Source: Pseudomonadota bacterium
GTDB taxonomy: Bacteria > Pseudomonadota > Alphaproteobacteria > Sphingomonadales > Sphingomonadaceae
DNA: 5,184 bases
Direction of reading: 5' to 3'
Assembly: GCA_030271565.1 (NCBI GenBank)
Contig: JARXKR010000102.1
Coordinates: forward strand, 1-5,184
Shown here: positions 1 to 5,184 of the stretch, one piece after another
How the letters are laid out: the number at the start of each line of letters is the position of its first letter
How positions within the stretch are numbered: position 1 is the stretch's first letter
Translations under genes and position numbers: made by a program
Notes under the pieces: model-generated
What the model was told of the DNA's origin: nothing
The model's input: the letters and a program-made list of their open reading frames with translations, nothing else
Databases searched by the model: none

Positions 1-3
1 ACT

Positions 4-8
4 AGGAG
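4..8 (+). promoter_or_regulatory. Ribosome binding site of the first pilus subunit gene
   Basis: AGGAG lies 7 nt upstream of the ATG at 16. This is a near-consensus Shine-Dalgarno sequence at good spacing and supports that start. Only 15 bases precede the gene, so the operon promoter, if it lies here, is outside the window and cannot be judged. Confidence 0.75.
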
Positions 9-15
9 TAATCCG

Positions 16-549
16 ATGCGTAAACTCTTGCTTCTGGCCATTCCGGCGGTCCTCGCGGCCAGCCCGGCATTCGCCCAGAGCGGCGCGGTTACCGGCACCG
101 TCAATATCGACGGTTCGGTGGCTGGCCGCTGCACCTTCACGCTGCCGAGCGTGACGCTGTCGCTGGGTGAGCTTTCGCTCGCCAGCAACGGCAAGCTCGA
201 CGTGAGCAAGGTCAACACCAAGAACGCCACGCTGACCGGCTGGTGCAACAACACCGCCGCGACGATGAGCGTCACGACCACCCAGCTGACCACCGGCACC
301 GCAGCCCCAACGGGCTTCGATAACCGGGTGGACTATACCGCGACTGCGGTGGCGAACGCGGCGAGCGCATCGGACTCCAGCACTGTGGCTGGTGCTGGCA
401 CCCCGTCGACGGTCGGGCTGTTCACCGGCAACATCGTGGTGACGCTTTCGTCAGCTTCATCGCCCAACAATGGGCTGATGGTGGCCGGCGGCTACACCGG
501 CAATGTCGTCGTCACACTGACCCCAACAGTTGCGCCCCCTCTGTTGTAA
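16..549 (+). CDS. Spore-coat-U-like pilus subunit 1 (exported)
   Basis: Predicted exported 177-residue structural subunit of a chaperone-usher pilus. The N-terminus MRKLLLLAIP followed by a hydrophobic run and A-F-A|Q-S gives a clear Sec signal peptide cleaved after about residue 20. The mature protein is rich in Thr, Ser, Ala and Val and has exactly two cysteines, C39 and C77, placed as in spore-coat-U-like domains (C, then a T-L-S-L-G-E strand), so one disulfide is likely. It shares G100-F101-x5-Y107 with the four genes that follow. The C-terminus has two similar strands, FTGNIVVTL (136-144) and YTGNVVVTL (160-168). The stretch between the cleavage site and C39 alternates polar and hydrophobic residues and could serve as the donor strand (inference). 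Being first in the operon with a good ribosome site, it is a candidate major pilin, which the sequence cannot prove. The family call rests on motifs and on the chaperone and usher downstream. Confidence 0.8.
   Translation: MRKLLLLAIPAVLAASPAFAQSGAVTGTVNIDGSVAGRCTFTLPSVTLSLGELSLASNGKLDVSKVNTKNATLTGWCNNTAATMSVTTTQLTTGTAAPTGFDNRVDYTATAVANAASASDSSTVAGAGTPSTVGLFTGNIVVTLSSASSPNNGLMVAGGYTGNVVVTLTPTVAPPLL
421..519 (+). repeat. Internal repeat encoding twin C-terminal beta strands
   Basis: The 27-base units at 421-447 and 493-519 match at 20 of 27 positions and encode FTGNIVVTL and YTGNVVVTL, separated by 15 residues. The related ending YSGNVVVTL occurs in the second subunit (1100-1126). The pattern suggests duplication of a beta-strand unit or convergence on the same strand pattern within the Ig-like fold. 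Confidence 0.5.
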
Positions 550-577
550 CCGCAGGAAATTGGAAACAGGTAGTCCC

Positions 578-1150
578 ATGAAGCAGACCGTCGGCCTTTC
601 CGCCCTGGCACTGATGCTCACCGCCGCGCCCGCAATGGCGCAGAGCAACACCGCCACCGGCTCCGTCGCGATCGGCGGCCAAGTCCGTTCGGTCTGCATT
701 CTGGGCGATCCCAATCCGGCGCTGGTCAATCTCGGCCAGATCTCCGCCAGTTCGGGGCCGCGCACCGGCAAGATCGATACGATTGCGCCGCGCACGATTA
801 CCCTGCCGGCCAGCTTCTGCAATTTCGCCGGTTCGGTGGTCCGGGTGACGACCACCGCGCTCACCTCGAGCGACGCCACCGCGCCGCAGCCCGGCTTCAC
901 CCGCGCAGTCAACTACACCGCGACTGCGAGCGGCTGGGCGACCGGCACCGCCGCTGCGACCAGCGCGGCACTGCGCGACGGCACCTCGCCCAGCGCGAGC
1001 GGCACCGGCGCGACGCAGCCGCTGCCCAAGATCGCCGATATCGCGGTGACCTTGTCCAATTTCACCACGCCGGGCGACCTCATCCTGGTCGCGGGCAATT
1101 ACAGCGGAAACGTGGTCGTGACCTTGGGTCCGGCAGCGTTCGCGGATTGA
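578..1150 (+). CDS. Spore-coat-U-like pilus subunit 2 (exported)
   Basis: Predicted exported 190-residue pilus subunit, paralogous to its neighbours. The ATG at 578 is chosen because it begins a proper signal peptide (MKQTVGLSAL, cleavage at A-M-A|Q-S after residue 21) and has ACAGG 7 nt upstream. A longer reading from a TTG at 530 would put 16 arginine- and cysteine-bearing residues before the signal peptide and overlap the previous gene, so it is rejected. The mature part has two cysteines, C40 and C81, then G106-F107-x5-Y113 and the C-terminal strand YSGNVVVTL (175-183). It aligns almost residue for residue with subunit 3 over the region from C81 to Y113. It follows subunit 1 after 28 nt and precedes subunit 3 by 11 nt. 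It is probably a pilus rod or minor subunit; which one cannot be told from sequence alone. Confidence 0.8.
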   Translation: MKQTVGLSALALMLTAAPAMAQSNTATGSVAIGGQVRSVCILGDPNPALVNLGQISASSGPRTGKIDTIAPRTITLPASFCNFAGSVVRVTTTALTSSDATAPQPGFTRAVNYTATASGWATGTAAATSAALRDGTSPSASGTGATQPLPKIADIAVTLSNFTTPGDLILVAGNYSGNVVVTLGPAAFAD

Positions 1151-1161
1151 GGCGACCAGCG

Positions 1162-1716
1162 ATGCGCAAACTCCTCCTTCTCGCTCCGGTCCTGATCGCT
1201 GCCGTGCCATCTGTCGCACCGGCGCAGACCAGCAACACCAGCACCAAGAATGTCGGGGTGGTCGGCACCGCGCCGGCGATGTGCTTTGGCGGCACGCTGA
1301 CCGGTAACGGCAACTACGACCTCGGGGTGCTGATCGATGCCACCACCGGCCAGCTGCGCACCGACCTGTCGGCGCCCGCGCAGATCCTGGTGGGTTCGTT
1401 CTGCACCGGACGCAGCACCATCACCGTGGTCGCTACCCCGCTCGCCGCGCAAAATTCGACCGTTGCCCCGCCCTCCGGGTTCTCGCGCCAGGTCGACTAT
1501 ACCGCGATCGCCACCGGCTGGACCACCAGCCCGGCGAGCTACAGCACGGCGACCGCCACCAACAGCGCCGCCACCCAGACCCGCGCCAGCGCCTTCACCG
1601 GCGATATCACCGTGGCGATCTCGGGCTTTGCCACCAGCGGCGGCAGCAATCTGCGGCTTGTCGCCGATGACAATTATCGCGGCCTGGTGACCGTAACCCT
1701 AGCGGCGGTGAACTGA
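1162..1716 (+). CDS. Spore-coat-U-like pilus subunit 3 (exported)
   Basis: Predicted exported 184-residue pilus subunit. The signal peptide begins MRKLLLLAPV, nearly the same as in subunit 1, and ends A-P-A|Q-T after residue 21. The ATG at 1162 fits this best; a TTG at 1147 in the same frame would add five residues before the signal and overlap the stop of the previous gene. GAGG at 1149-1152 lies 9 nt upstream and overlaps that stop codon, which suggests coupled translation. Two mature cysteines, C41 and C81, are followed by G106-F107-x5-Y113 at the same numbering as in subunit 2. The C-terminal strands are FTGDITVAI (about 146-154) and YRGLVTVTL (172-180). The sequence is rich in Thr, Ser and Ala. 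Subunits 1-3 form one subfamily by these features. The role as pilus building block is inferred from family and operon. Confidence 0.8.
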   Translation: MRKLLLLAPVLIAAVPSVAPAQTSNTSTKNVGVVGTAPAMCFGGTLTGNGNYDLGVLIDATTGQLRTDLSAPAQILVGSFCTGRSTITVVATPLAAQNSTVAPPSGFSRQVDYTAIATGWTTSPASYSTATATNSAATQTRASAFTGDITVAISGFATSGGSNLRLVADDNYRGLVTVTLAAVN

Positions 1717-1717
1717 C

Positions 1718-2323
1718 ATGCGCACGATCTCGCTCTTCATCCTCGCCGCGCTCGCCGGGACCACCCCGGCGCTGGCAGCCGAAACCTCTGGCAACGCGAC
1801 GAGCATCGCCGTGCGCACCCTGCCGGTGACCGGTTCGGTCCCGCGGACCTGCGCGATGGGCGAAGGCAAGATCGCTCCCGGCAGCCTCAACAACTTCGCC
1901 GGGCTTGATGGCGACACGCTGCGGATCATCGAGTTCACCGATCCGGCAACGCTGCAGGTGCGCGCCGCGAGCATTACGATCGGGTTCGATGCGGTGTGCA
2001 ACTTCCCGCACGAAGTCCGGATCGAATCGCAGAACAACGGGCTGTGGCCGGTCGACCAGCGGGTCAGCGGCCGCCCTGAAGGGTTTGCCTTCGCGGTGCC
2101 CTATTCGGCGCGGATCAACTGGGGCCCGGTCGATGCCCAGTTCGATGCCAACGCCAAAATTCGCAACCCGACCCAGCAGCTCGTCGCGGTCAACGATGCC
2201 GTCGCGGGTGAATTCCGGCTGCGCATCCAGATCGAAGACGGCGCTTCGAACGTTGAAACCCGTGCTCCGCTGATTGCCGGCGCTTACGTCGACACGGTTC
2301 GCATTTACCTGGAGCCCCGCTGA
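1718..2323 (+). CDS. Spore-coat-U-like pilus subunit 4 (exported, diverged)
   Basis: Predicted exported 201-residue pilus subunit, the longest of the five. The signal peptide is MRTISLFILA through A-L-A|A-E, cleaved after residue 20. One base separates its ATG from the stop of subunit 3, and GGTGA at 1707-1711 inside that gene can act as ribosome site, so translation is probably coupled. The two mature cysteines are C45 and C94, farther apart (49 residues) than in subunits 1-3 (38-41). G122-F123-x5-Y129 is kept. The C-terminal ending, A-G-A-Y-V-D-T-V-R-I (187-196), has the Y-x-D-T/A-V form usual in spore-coat-U domains. It has more charged residues and aromatics (W110, W135) than subunits 1-3. 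This divergence suggests a minor or adaptor subunit, possibly near the tip, but that is inference. Confidence 0.77.
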   Translation: MRTISLFILAALAGTTPALAAETSGNATSIAVRTLPVTGSVPRTCAMGEGKIAPGSLNNFAGLDGDTLRIIEFTDPATLQVRAASITIGFDAVCNFPHEVRIESQNNGLWPVDQRVSGRPEGFAFAVPYSARINWGPVDAQFDANAKIRNPTQQLVAVNDAVAGEFRLRIQIEDGASNVETRAPLIAGAYVDTVRIYLEPR

Positions 2324-2904
2324 TGCGCGCGTCCACATCCATGATCGTCGCCGCTTCGCTGGCCCTTGCCTTCGGTGCTTCCGCTGCCTCGGCGCAGGAA
2401 CTCAACCGCGCCAGCAAGCGGATCGAGATGCACGGCGATGCCCCCGCTGGCTGCGTCGCCGATTCGGCGCGCGCCAGCAAGCAGGTCGGCACGATTTATC
2501 AGGACAACGGCCCGACCGGCGGGGTGGTGGTGTTCCCCAACCTGGTCGACGAATCAACCGCAGCGACGCGCGGGAGCTCGATCGAACTGGCGGTGCCGGT
2601 GGTGTGCAACACCTCGCACCTGATCACGGTGCGCAGCTATAACGGCGCGCTGGTCCGGCTCGGCGCCAATGCCGCACGCAGCGGCAGCGGCGGGTTCAGC
2701 GAAATGCAGACTTACGATGTCGGCCTGCAGTGGCAGGCCCAGTCGGTTCAGCTCGGCACGCAGAGCTCGGGCGCGGCGATTTCGTACAATCAGCCGGCCA
2801 AAGGCGACCTTATCGTCGACATCACGGTACCGCGCGGGACCCAGCCGTTGGTCGCGGGGACCTATACCGATGCTGTCGTGGTCGAGATCCGGCCCAGCAA
2901 CTGA
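2323..2904 (+). CDS. Spore-coat-U-like pilus subunit 5 (exported, diverged)
   Basis: Predicted exported 193-residue pilus subunit. The ATG at 2323 shares its A with the TGA of the previous gene (TGATG), a classic coupling arrangement, and GGAG at 2311-2314 lies 8 nt upstream. The first Met is preferred over Met7 because it supplies Arg2 to the signal peptide, which is cleaved at A-S-A|Q-E after residue 24. The two mature cysteines are C44 and C95 (51 apart), resembling subunit 4 in spacing. G124-F125-x5-Y131 is present, and the ending A-G-T-Y-T-D-A-V-V-V (178-187) is the most typical spore-coat-U ending in the set. The segment before C44 (ELNRASKRIEMHGDA) is more charged than in the other subunits, so its donor strand may have a different partner preference (inference). 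It is a single domain and so not a Csu-type two-domain adhesin. Confidence 0.77.
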   Translation: MRASTSMIVAASLALAFGASAASAQELNRASKRIEMHGDAPAGCVADSARASKQVGTIYQDNGPTGGVVVFPNLVDESTAATRGSSIELAVPVVCNTSHLITVRSYNGALVRLGANAARSGSGGFSEMQTYDVGLQWQAQSVQLGTQSSGAAISYNQPAKGDLIVDITVPRGTQPLVAGTYTDAVVVEIRPSN

Positions 2905-2908
2905 ATGA

Positions 2909-2921
2909 CCCGCCGTGCGGG
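2909..2921 (+). other. Short hairpin ahead of the chaperone ribosome site
   Basis: CCCGC, a CGT loop and GCGGG form a perfect 5-bp all-GC stem in the 29-nt gap between subunit 5 and the chaperone gene. The last two Gs belong to the purine-rich ribosome site. No T-run follows (the next bases are AGGAGAATATTT), so it is not an intrinsic terminator. It could dampen chaperone translation or mark an mRNA processing point, or be chance in GC-rich DNA. Confidence 0.4.
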
Positions 2922-2926
2922 AGGAG
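2919..2926 (+). promoter_or_regulatory. Strong ribosome binding site that fixes the GTG start of the chaperone
   Basis: GGGAGGAG, the best Shine-Dalgarno sequence in the window, ends 7 nt before the GTG at 2934. It decides the start, because the open frame continues upstream to 2730 inside subunit 5 and no ATG in it precedes a signal peptide. Confidence 0.8.
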
Positions 2927-2933
2927 AATATTT

Positions 2934-3683
2934 GTGAAGGTCAACTATAAGCACGCGTTAACCATGTTTTGTGCGGCCATTGCGCCGTACCAGGCGGCGC
3001 AGGCCATGACAGTGCAGCCGGTGGTTATCGATCTCCAGACCGCCGGCCGGCAGATGTCGCAGACGATCACCGTCGAAAACACCTTCGCCACCCCGCTCCC
3101 GGTCGAGCTGACCGTGCAGGAACTCGAGCTTGGCACCGACGGGGTCAAGCAGACCGGCAAGGACCCGGGTGACCTGCTGGTCTTCCCGCCGCAGACGATC
3201 ATCGCCCCGGGCCAGACCCAGACTTTCCGCGTCCAGTATGTCGGCGATCCGGCCTTGGCCAAGAGCAAGCACTATTACGTCACTGTCGCGCAGCTCCCGA
3301 TCAAGCTGCCCGAAGGCCAGTCGGCGATCCAGATCCTGTACAATTTCCAGGTGCTGATCAGCGTCGGCCCGCTCGGTGTGAAGCCAAAGATTTCGGCGCA
3401 AGGGGCCGAAGTCACGCTGGGCAAGGACGGCAAGCCTTATCCGACGGTGACGATCGTCAACGCATCGTCAGCCCACGGCTATCTTTCCAACGGCCACCTG
3501 CATGTTACCGAGAAGGACAAGTCGGGCGGACTTATTTTCAGCAAGACCCTGTCGGGTGCGGAAATCCAGCAGACCATGGGTTTCGGCCTGATCGGCGGCG
3601 GCCAGACCCGGCGCGTGGCGGTGCCGCTCGTGCTGCCTAGCGCAGAAGGCACGGTGGAGGCGAGCTTCGCGCTCGACAACTGA
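2934..3683 (+). CDS. Pilus periplasmic chaperone, PapD-like
   Basis: Predicted periplasmic chaperone of 249 residues that binds unfolded pilus subunits, lends them its G1 strand and delivers them to the usher. The GTG start gives a signal peptide MKVNYKHALT to A-Q-A|M-T, cleaved after residue 24. The mature length of about 225 residues and the two-part layout (N-terminal Ig-like domain about 25-145, second domain about 150-249) fit the family. Recognisable parts are V-E-N-T-F-A-T-P (47-54), F-P-P-Q-x4-A-P-G-Q-T-Q-T-F-R-V (84-100), K-H-Y-Y-V (112-116), the G1-like strand I132-Q-I-L-Y-N-F-Q-V140 with alternating hydrophobics, and G-Y-L-S-N-G (182-187). The PapD carboxylate-anchoring Arg8 and Lys112 appear to be replaced (roughly V30 and Q133 in my hand alignment), which points to a non-classical branch. 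It sits between subunits and usher, as in csu-type operons. Confidence 0.9.
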   Translation: MKVNYKHALTMFCAAIAPYQAAQAMTVQPVVIDLQTAGRQMSQTITVENTFATPLPVELTVQELELGTDGVKQTGKDPGDLLVFPPQTIIAPGQTQTFRVQYVGDPALAKSKHYYVTVAQLPIKLPEGQSAIQILYNFQVLISVGPLGVKPKISAQGAEVTLGKDGKPYPTVTIVNASSAHGYLSNGHLHVTEKDKSGGLIFSKTLSGAEIQQTMGFGLIGGGQTRRVAVPLVLPSAEGTVEASFALDN

Positions 3684-3685
3684 CC

Positions 3686-5184
3686 ATGGGCAATGGGGGA
3701 AAACATTTCAGCCTGATGGTCGGGGCCAGCTTGGCCGTGATGGCCTCGCCGGCATTGGCGGCGACGTCGGGCAGCGCTGCCGACGATCAGGCCCCGCAGG
3801 CACCCGCCGCGCGGCAGGAACGGCTCAATCCGACCGGGCGGACGATCGTCCTGACGGTTCCGGCCAAGGACGGCCCGGCTTACCTTGGCGACATTCCGCT
3901 GACGATCGGTGCCGACGACACGCTCAGCTTCCCCACCGACCGCACCCTCCAGGTGCTCGAGCCGGTACTCGCGCCCGATGTGATGACCGCGCTGCGCGCC
4001 AACCTCGCCGGCAAGAATTCGGTGGGTCCGCAGGACTTCTCAAGCGTCGGGATCAACGTCACCTACGATCCGCAAACGCTCGAACTGCGGTTCGAGATCC
4101 CGGTCGAGAAACGTGCTTCGCGCAGCCTCTCGGTCTCCGCGCTCGACCAGCAGTCGATCGGCACTTTCGTGCGCCCGACCGATTTCAGCGCCTACCTCAA
4201 TGTTCGCGGCTCGGTCGATCTCTACGAAGACGGTGGCCAAAACGGGTTCGCCGCGCCGGTGTTCCTGCTCAACGGGGCGATGCGGCTGGGCGGCCCGGTG
4301 ATCGAAACCGACGCGATCTGGTCGCCGGGCAGCGACGGGGTCGATTTCCAGCGGCTCGGCAGCCGACTAGTCTATGACGATATCTCGGACCTGATGCGCT
4401 TCACGGTGGGCGATCTCGACACCCAGGGGCGCGGCTTCCAGTCGGCACCCGACATCGCCGGCATCTCGATCTTCCGCTCGTACTCGGTGCTCAACCCGCA
4501 GCAGATCATTCGTCCGCGCGGCGACCGCACCTTTACCCTCAGCCGTAATTCGACGGTGGAAGTGCTGGTCAACGGCCAGCAGGTCCGCCGCCTCCAGCTC
4601 GGCCCGGGCAACTACAACCTGCGGGACTTCCCGTTTGCGCAGGGCGGCAACGATATCCGCCTCAATGTGCTCGACGATACCGGGCGCAGCGAAGTGCTGC
4701 GGTTCAACCTGTTCCTCGACCAGACCCAGCTGGCCAAGGGGCTCAGCGAATTCGGCTTCTACGCCGGGGTCAAGGCGCCGCTCGGGGCGCATGGCCCGGT
4801 CTATTCGGACCAGTGGGCAGCGTCGGGCTTCTACCGCCGCGGGATCAGCGACCGGGTTACCCTCGGCGCCAACTTCCAGGCTGACGACCAGATCCAGATG
4901 GGCGGGCTCGAAGCGGTGTTCGGCACCGATTTCGGCACGATCGGGACCCAGGCCGCGTTCAGCCATACCGTCGGCTACGGCGATGGCTTTGCCCTGCAGG
5001 CTACCTTCCAGCGGCTGATCCAGCATGCCAACGGCACTTCGGACAGTTTCAATCTGTTCGCCGAGCATCGCAGCCGGCGGTTTGCGCCGATTACCTTCCT
5101 GCTCGCCGACAACCAGTACGAATACGAACTGGGCGGCGGGTATACCCATGCGTTCAGCTCCGAAGTCTACATGGGTGCCAACGC
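3686..5184 (+). CDS. Outer-membrane pilus usher, FimD/PapC-like (3' end cut by window)
   Basis: Predicted outer-membrane usher that receives chaperone-subunit complexes, catalyses polymerisation and forms the secretion pore. The frame stays open from the ATG at 3686 to the window end, giving 499 residues; ushers usually run to about 800-900, so the rest of the barrel and the C-terminal domains lie outside. The start is 2 nt after the chaperone stop with no clear ribosome site, so coupled translation is likely. Signal peptide to about A-L-A|A-T (residue 26), then an Ala/Pro/Gln-rich linker (27-50). Residues about 51-140 form a probable N-terminal periplasmic domain unlike the classical pattern. 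Barrel strands begin near S168-A-Y-L-N. Clear usher signatures are D231-D-I-S-D-L-M-R-F-T-V-G-D243, R281-T-F-T-L-S-R-N-S-T-V-E-V-L-V-N-G297 and L305-G-P-G-N-Y-N-L-R-D314, the latter two in the plug region, then further barrel repeats. The fragment has no cysteine. Confidence 0.9.
   Translation, partial: MGNGGKHFSLMVGASLAVMASPALAATSGSAADDQAPQAPAARQERLNPTGRTIVLTVPAKDGPAYLGDIPLTIGADDTLSFPTDRTLQVLEPVLAPDVMTALRANLAGKNSVGPQDFSSVGINVTYDPQTLELRFEIPVEKRASRSLSVSALDQQSIGTFVRPTDFSAYLNVRGSVDLYEDGGQNGFAAPVFLLNGAMRLGGPVIETDAIWSPGSDGVDFQRLGSRLVYDDISDLMRFTVGDLDTQGRGFQSAPDIAGISIFRSYSVLNPQQIIRPRGDRTFTLSRNSTVEVLVNGQQVRRLQLGPGNYNLRDFPFAQGGNDIRLNVLDDTGRSEVLRFNLFLDQTQLAKGLSEFGFYAGVKAPLGAHGPVYSDQWAASGFYRRGISDRVTLGANFQADDQIQMGGLEAVFGTDFGTIGTQAAFSHTVGYGDGFALQATFQRLIQHANGTSDSFNLFAEHRSRRFAPITFLLADNQYEYELGGGYTHAFSSEVYMGAN

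Noticed and set aside
530..577. Extended TTG start for subunit 2
   Set aside because: The extra 16 residues would precede a well-formed signal peptide and overlap subunit 1; the ATG at 578 has a ribosome site and a proper n-region.
512..1219. Minus-strand open frame of 235 codons across subunits 2 and 3
   Set aside because: Its translation is Arg/Gly/Ala-rich low-complexity sequence typical of an antisense shadow, and it opposes two convincing signal-peptide genes.
1607..2338. Minus-strand open frame of 243 codons opposite subunits 3 and 4
   Set aside because: It opposes subunits 3 and 4, which show tight operon spacing and conserved motifs; its own product shows no recognisable features.
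2730..2933. Upstream extension of the chaperone frame into subunit 5
   Set aside because: The extension would overlap subunit 5 and hide the signal peptide; the strong ribosome site at 2919-2926 marks the GTG at 2934.
2909..2933. Hairpin as a rho-independent terminator
   Set aside because: The stem is only 5 bp, there is no T-run after it, and a ribosome site follows directly.
2934..2984. Chaperone as a lipoprotein because of Cys13 in its leader
   Set aside because: The residues before Cys13 (L-T-M-F) do not fit a lipobox, and a signal peptidase I site A-Q-A follows at residues 22-24.
4367..5149. Long minus-strand open frame of 260 codons opposite the usher
   Set aside because: It lies antisense to a frame with clear usher signatures, has no signal or recognisable domain, and long antisense frames are expected in GC-rich DNA with strong third-position bias.

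Overview
The window holds most of one chaperone-usher pilus operon, all on the + strand. The DNA is GC-rich, the codons favour G or C in the third position, and most signal peptides end in A-x-A followed by Gln. This fits an alphaproteobacterium, possibly of the Sphingomonadales; that assignment is inferred from composition and general resemblance, since no marker gene is present.

Layout. Five consecutive genes (16-549, 578-1150, 1162-1716, 1718-2323, 2323-2904) encode small exported proteins of 177-201 residues. Each has a signal peptide, exactly two cysteines in the mature part, a central G-F-x5-Y motif and a C-terminal beta-strand ending that starts with a tyrosine. They look like a family of spore-coat-U-like pilus subunits of the archaic (Csu-like) or a related non-classical type. 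Next comes a PapD-like periplasmic chaperone (GTG start, 2934-3683). Last is an outer-membrane usher (3686 to the window end), complete at its N-terminus but cut after 499 residues, about half to two thirds of the usual usher length. Gaps between genes are 28, 11 and 1 nt, then a 1-nt overlap, then 29 and 2 nt, so the set is probably one transcript with translational coupling.

How the parts would work together. Subunits would be exported to the periplasm, oxidised to form one disulfide each, capped by the chaperone through donor-strand complementation, and passed to the usher, which polymerises them through donor-strand exchange and threads the fibre to the cell surface. Subunits 1-3 are close relatives of one another (Thr/Ser/Ala-rich), and subunits 4-5 form a second, more diverged pair. 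No two-domain tip adhesin is seen; by analogy with csuA/B-A-B-C-D-E it might lie just past the window end.

Most unusual points: five non-identical subunits in one operon, the apparent lack in the chaperone of the Arg and Lys that anchor the subunit C-terminus in PapD, a usher N-terminal domain that I cannot match to the classical pattern, and a short perfect hairpin touching the ribosome binding site of the chaperone gene. No RNA gene, mobile element, CRISPR array or intrinsic terminator was seen, and no intergenic stretch exceeds 30 bases.
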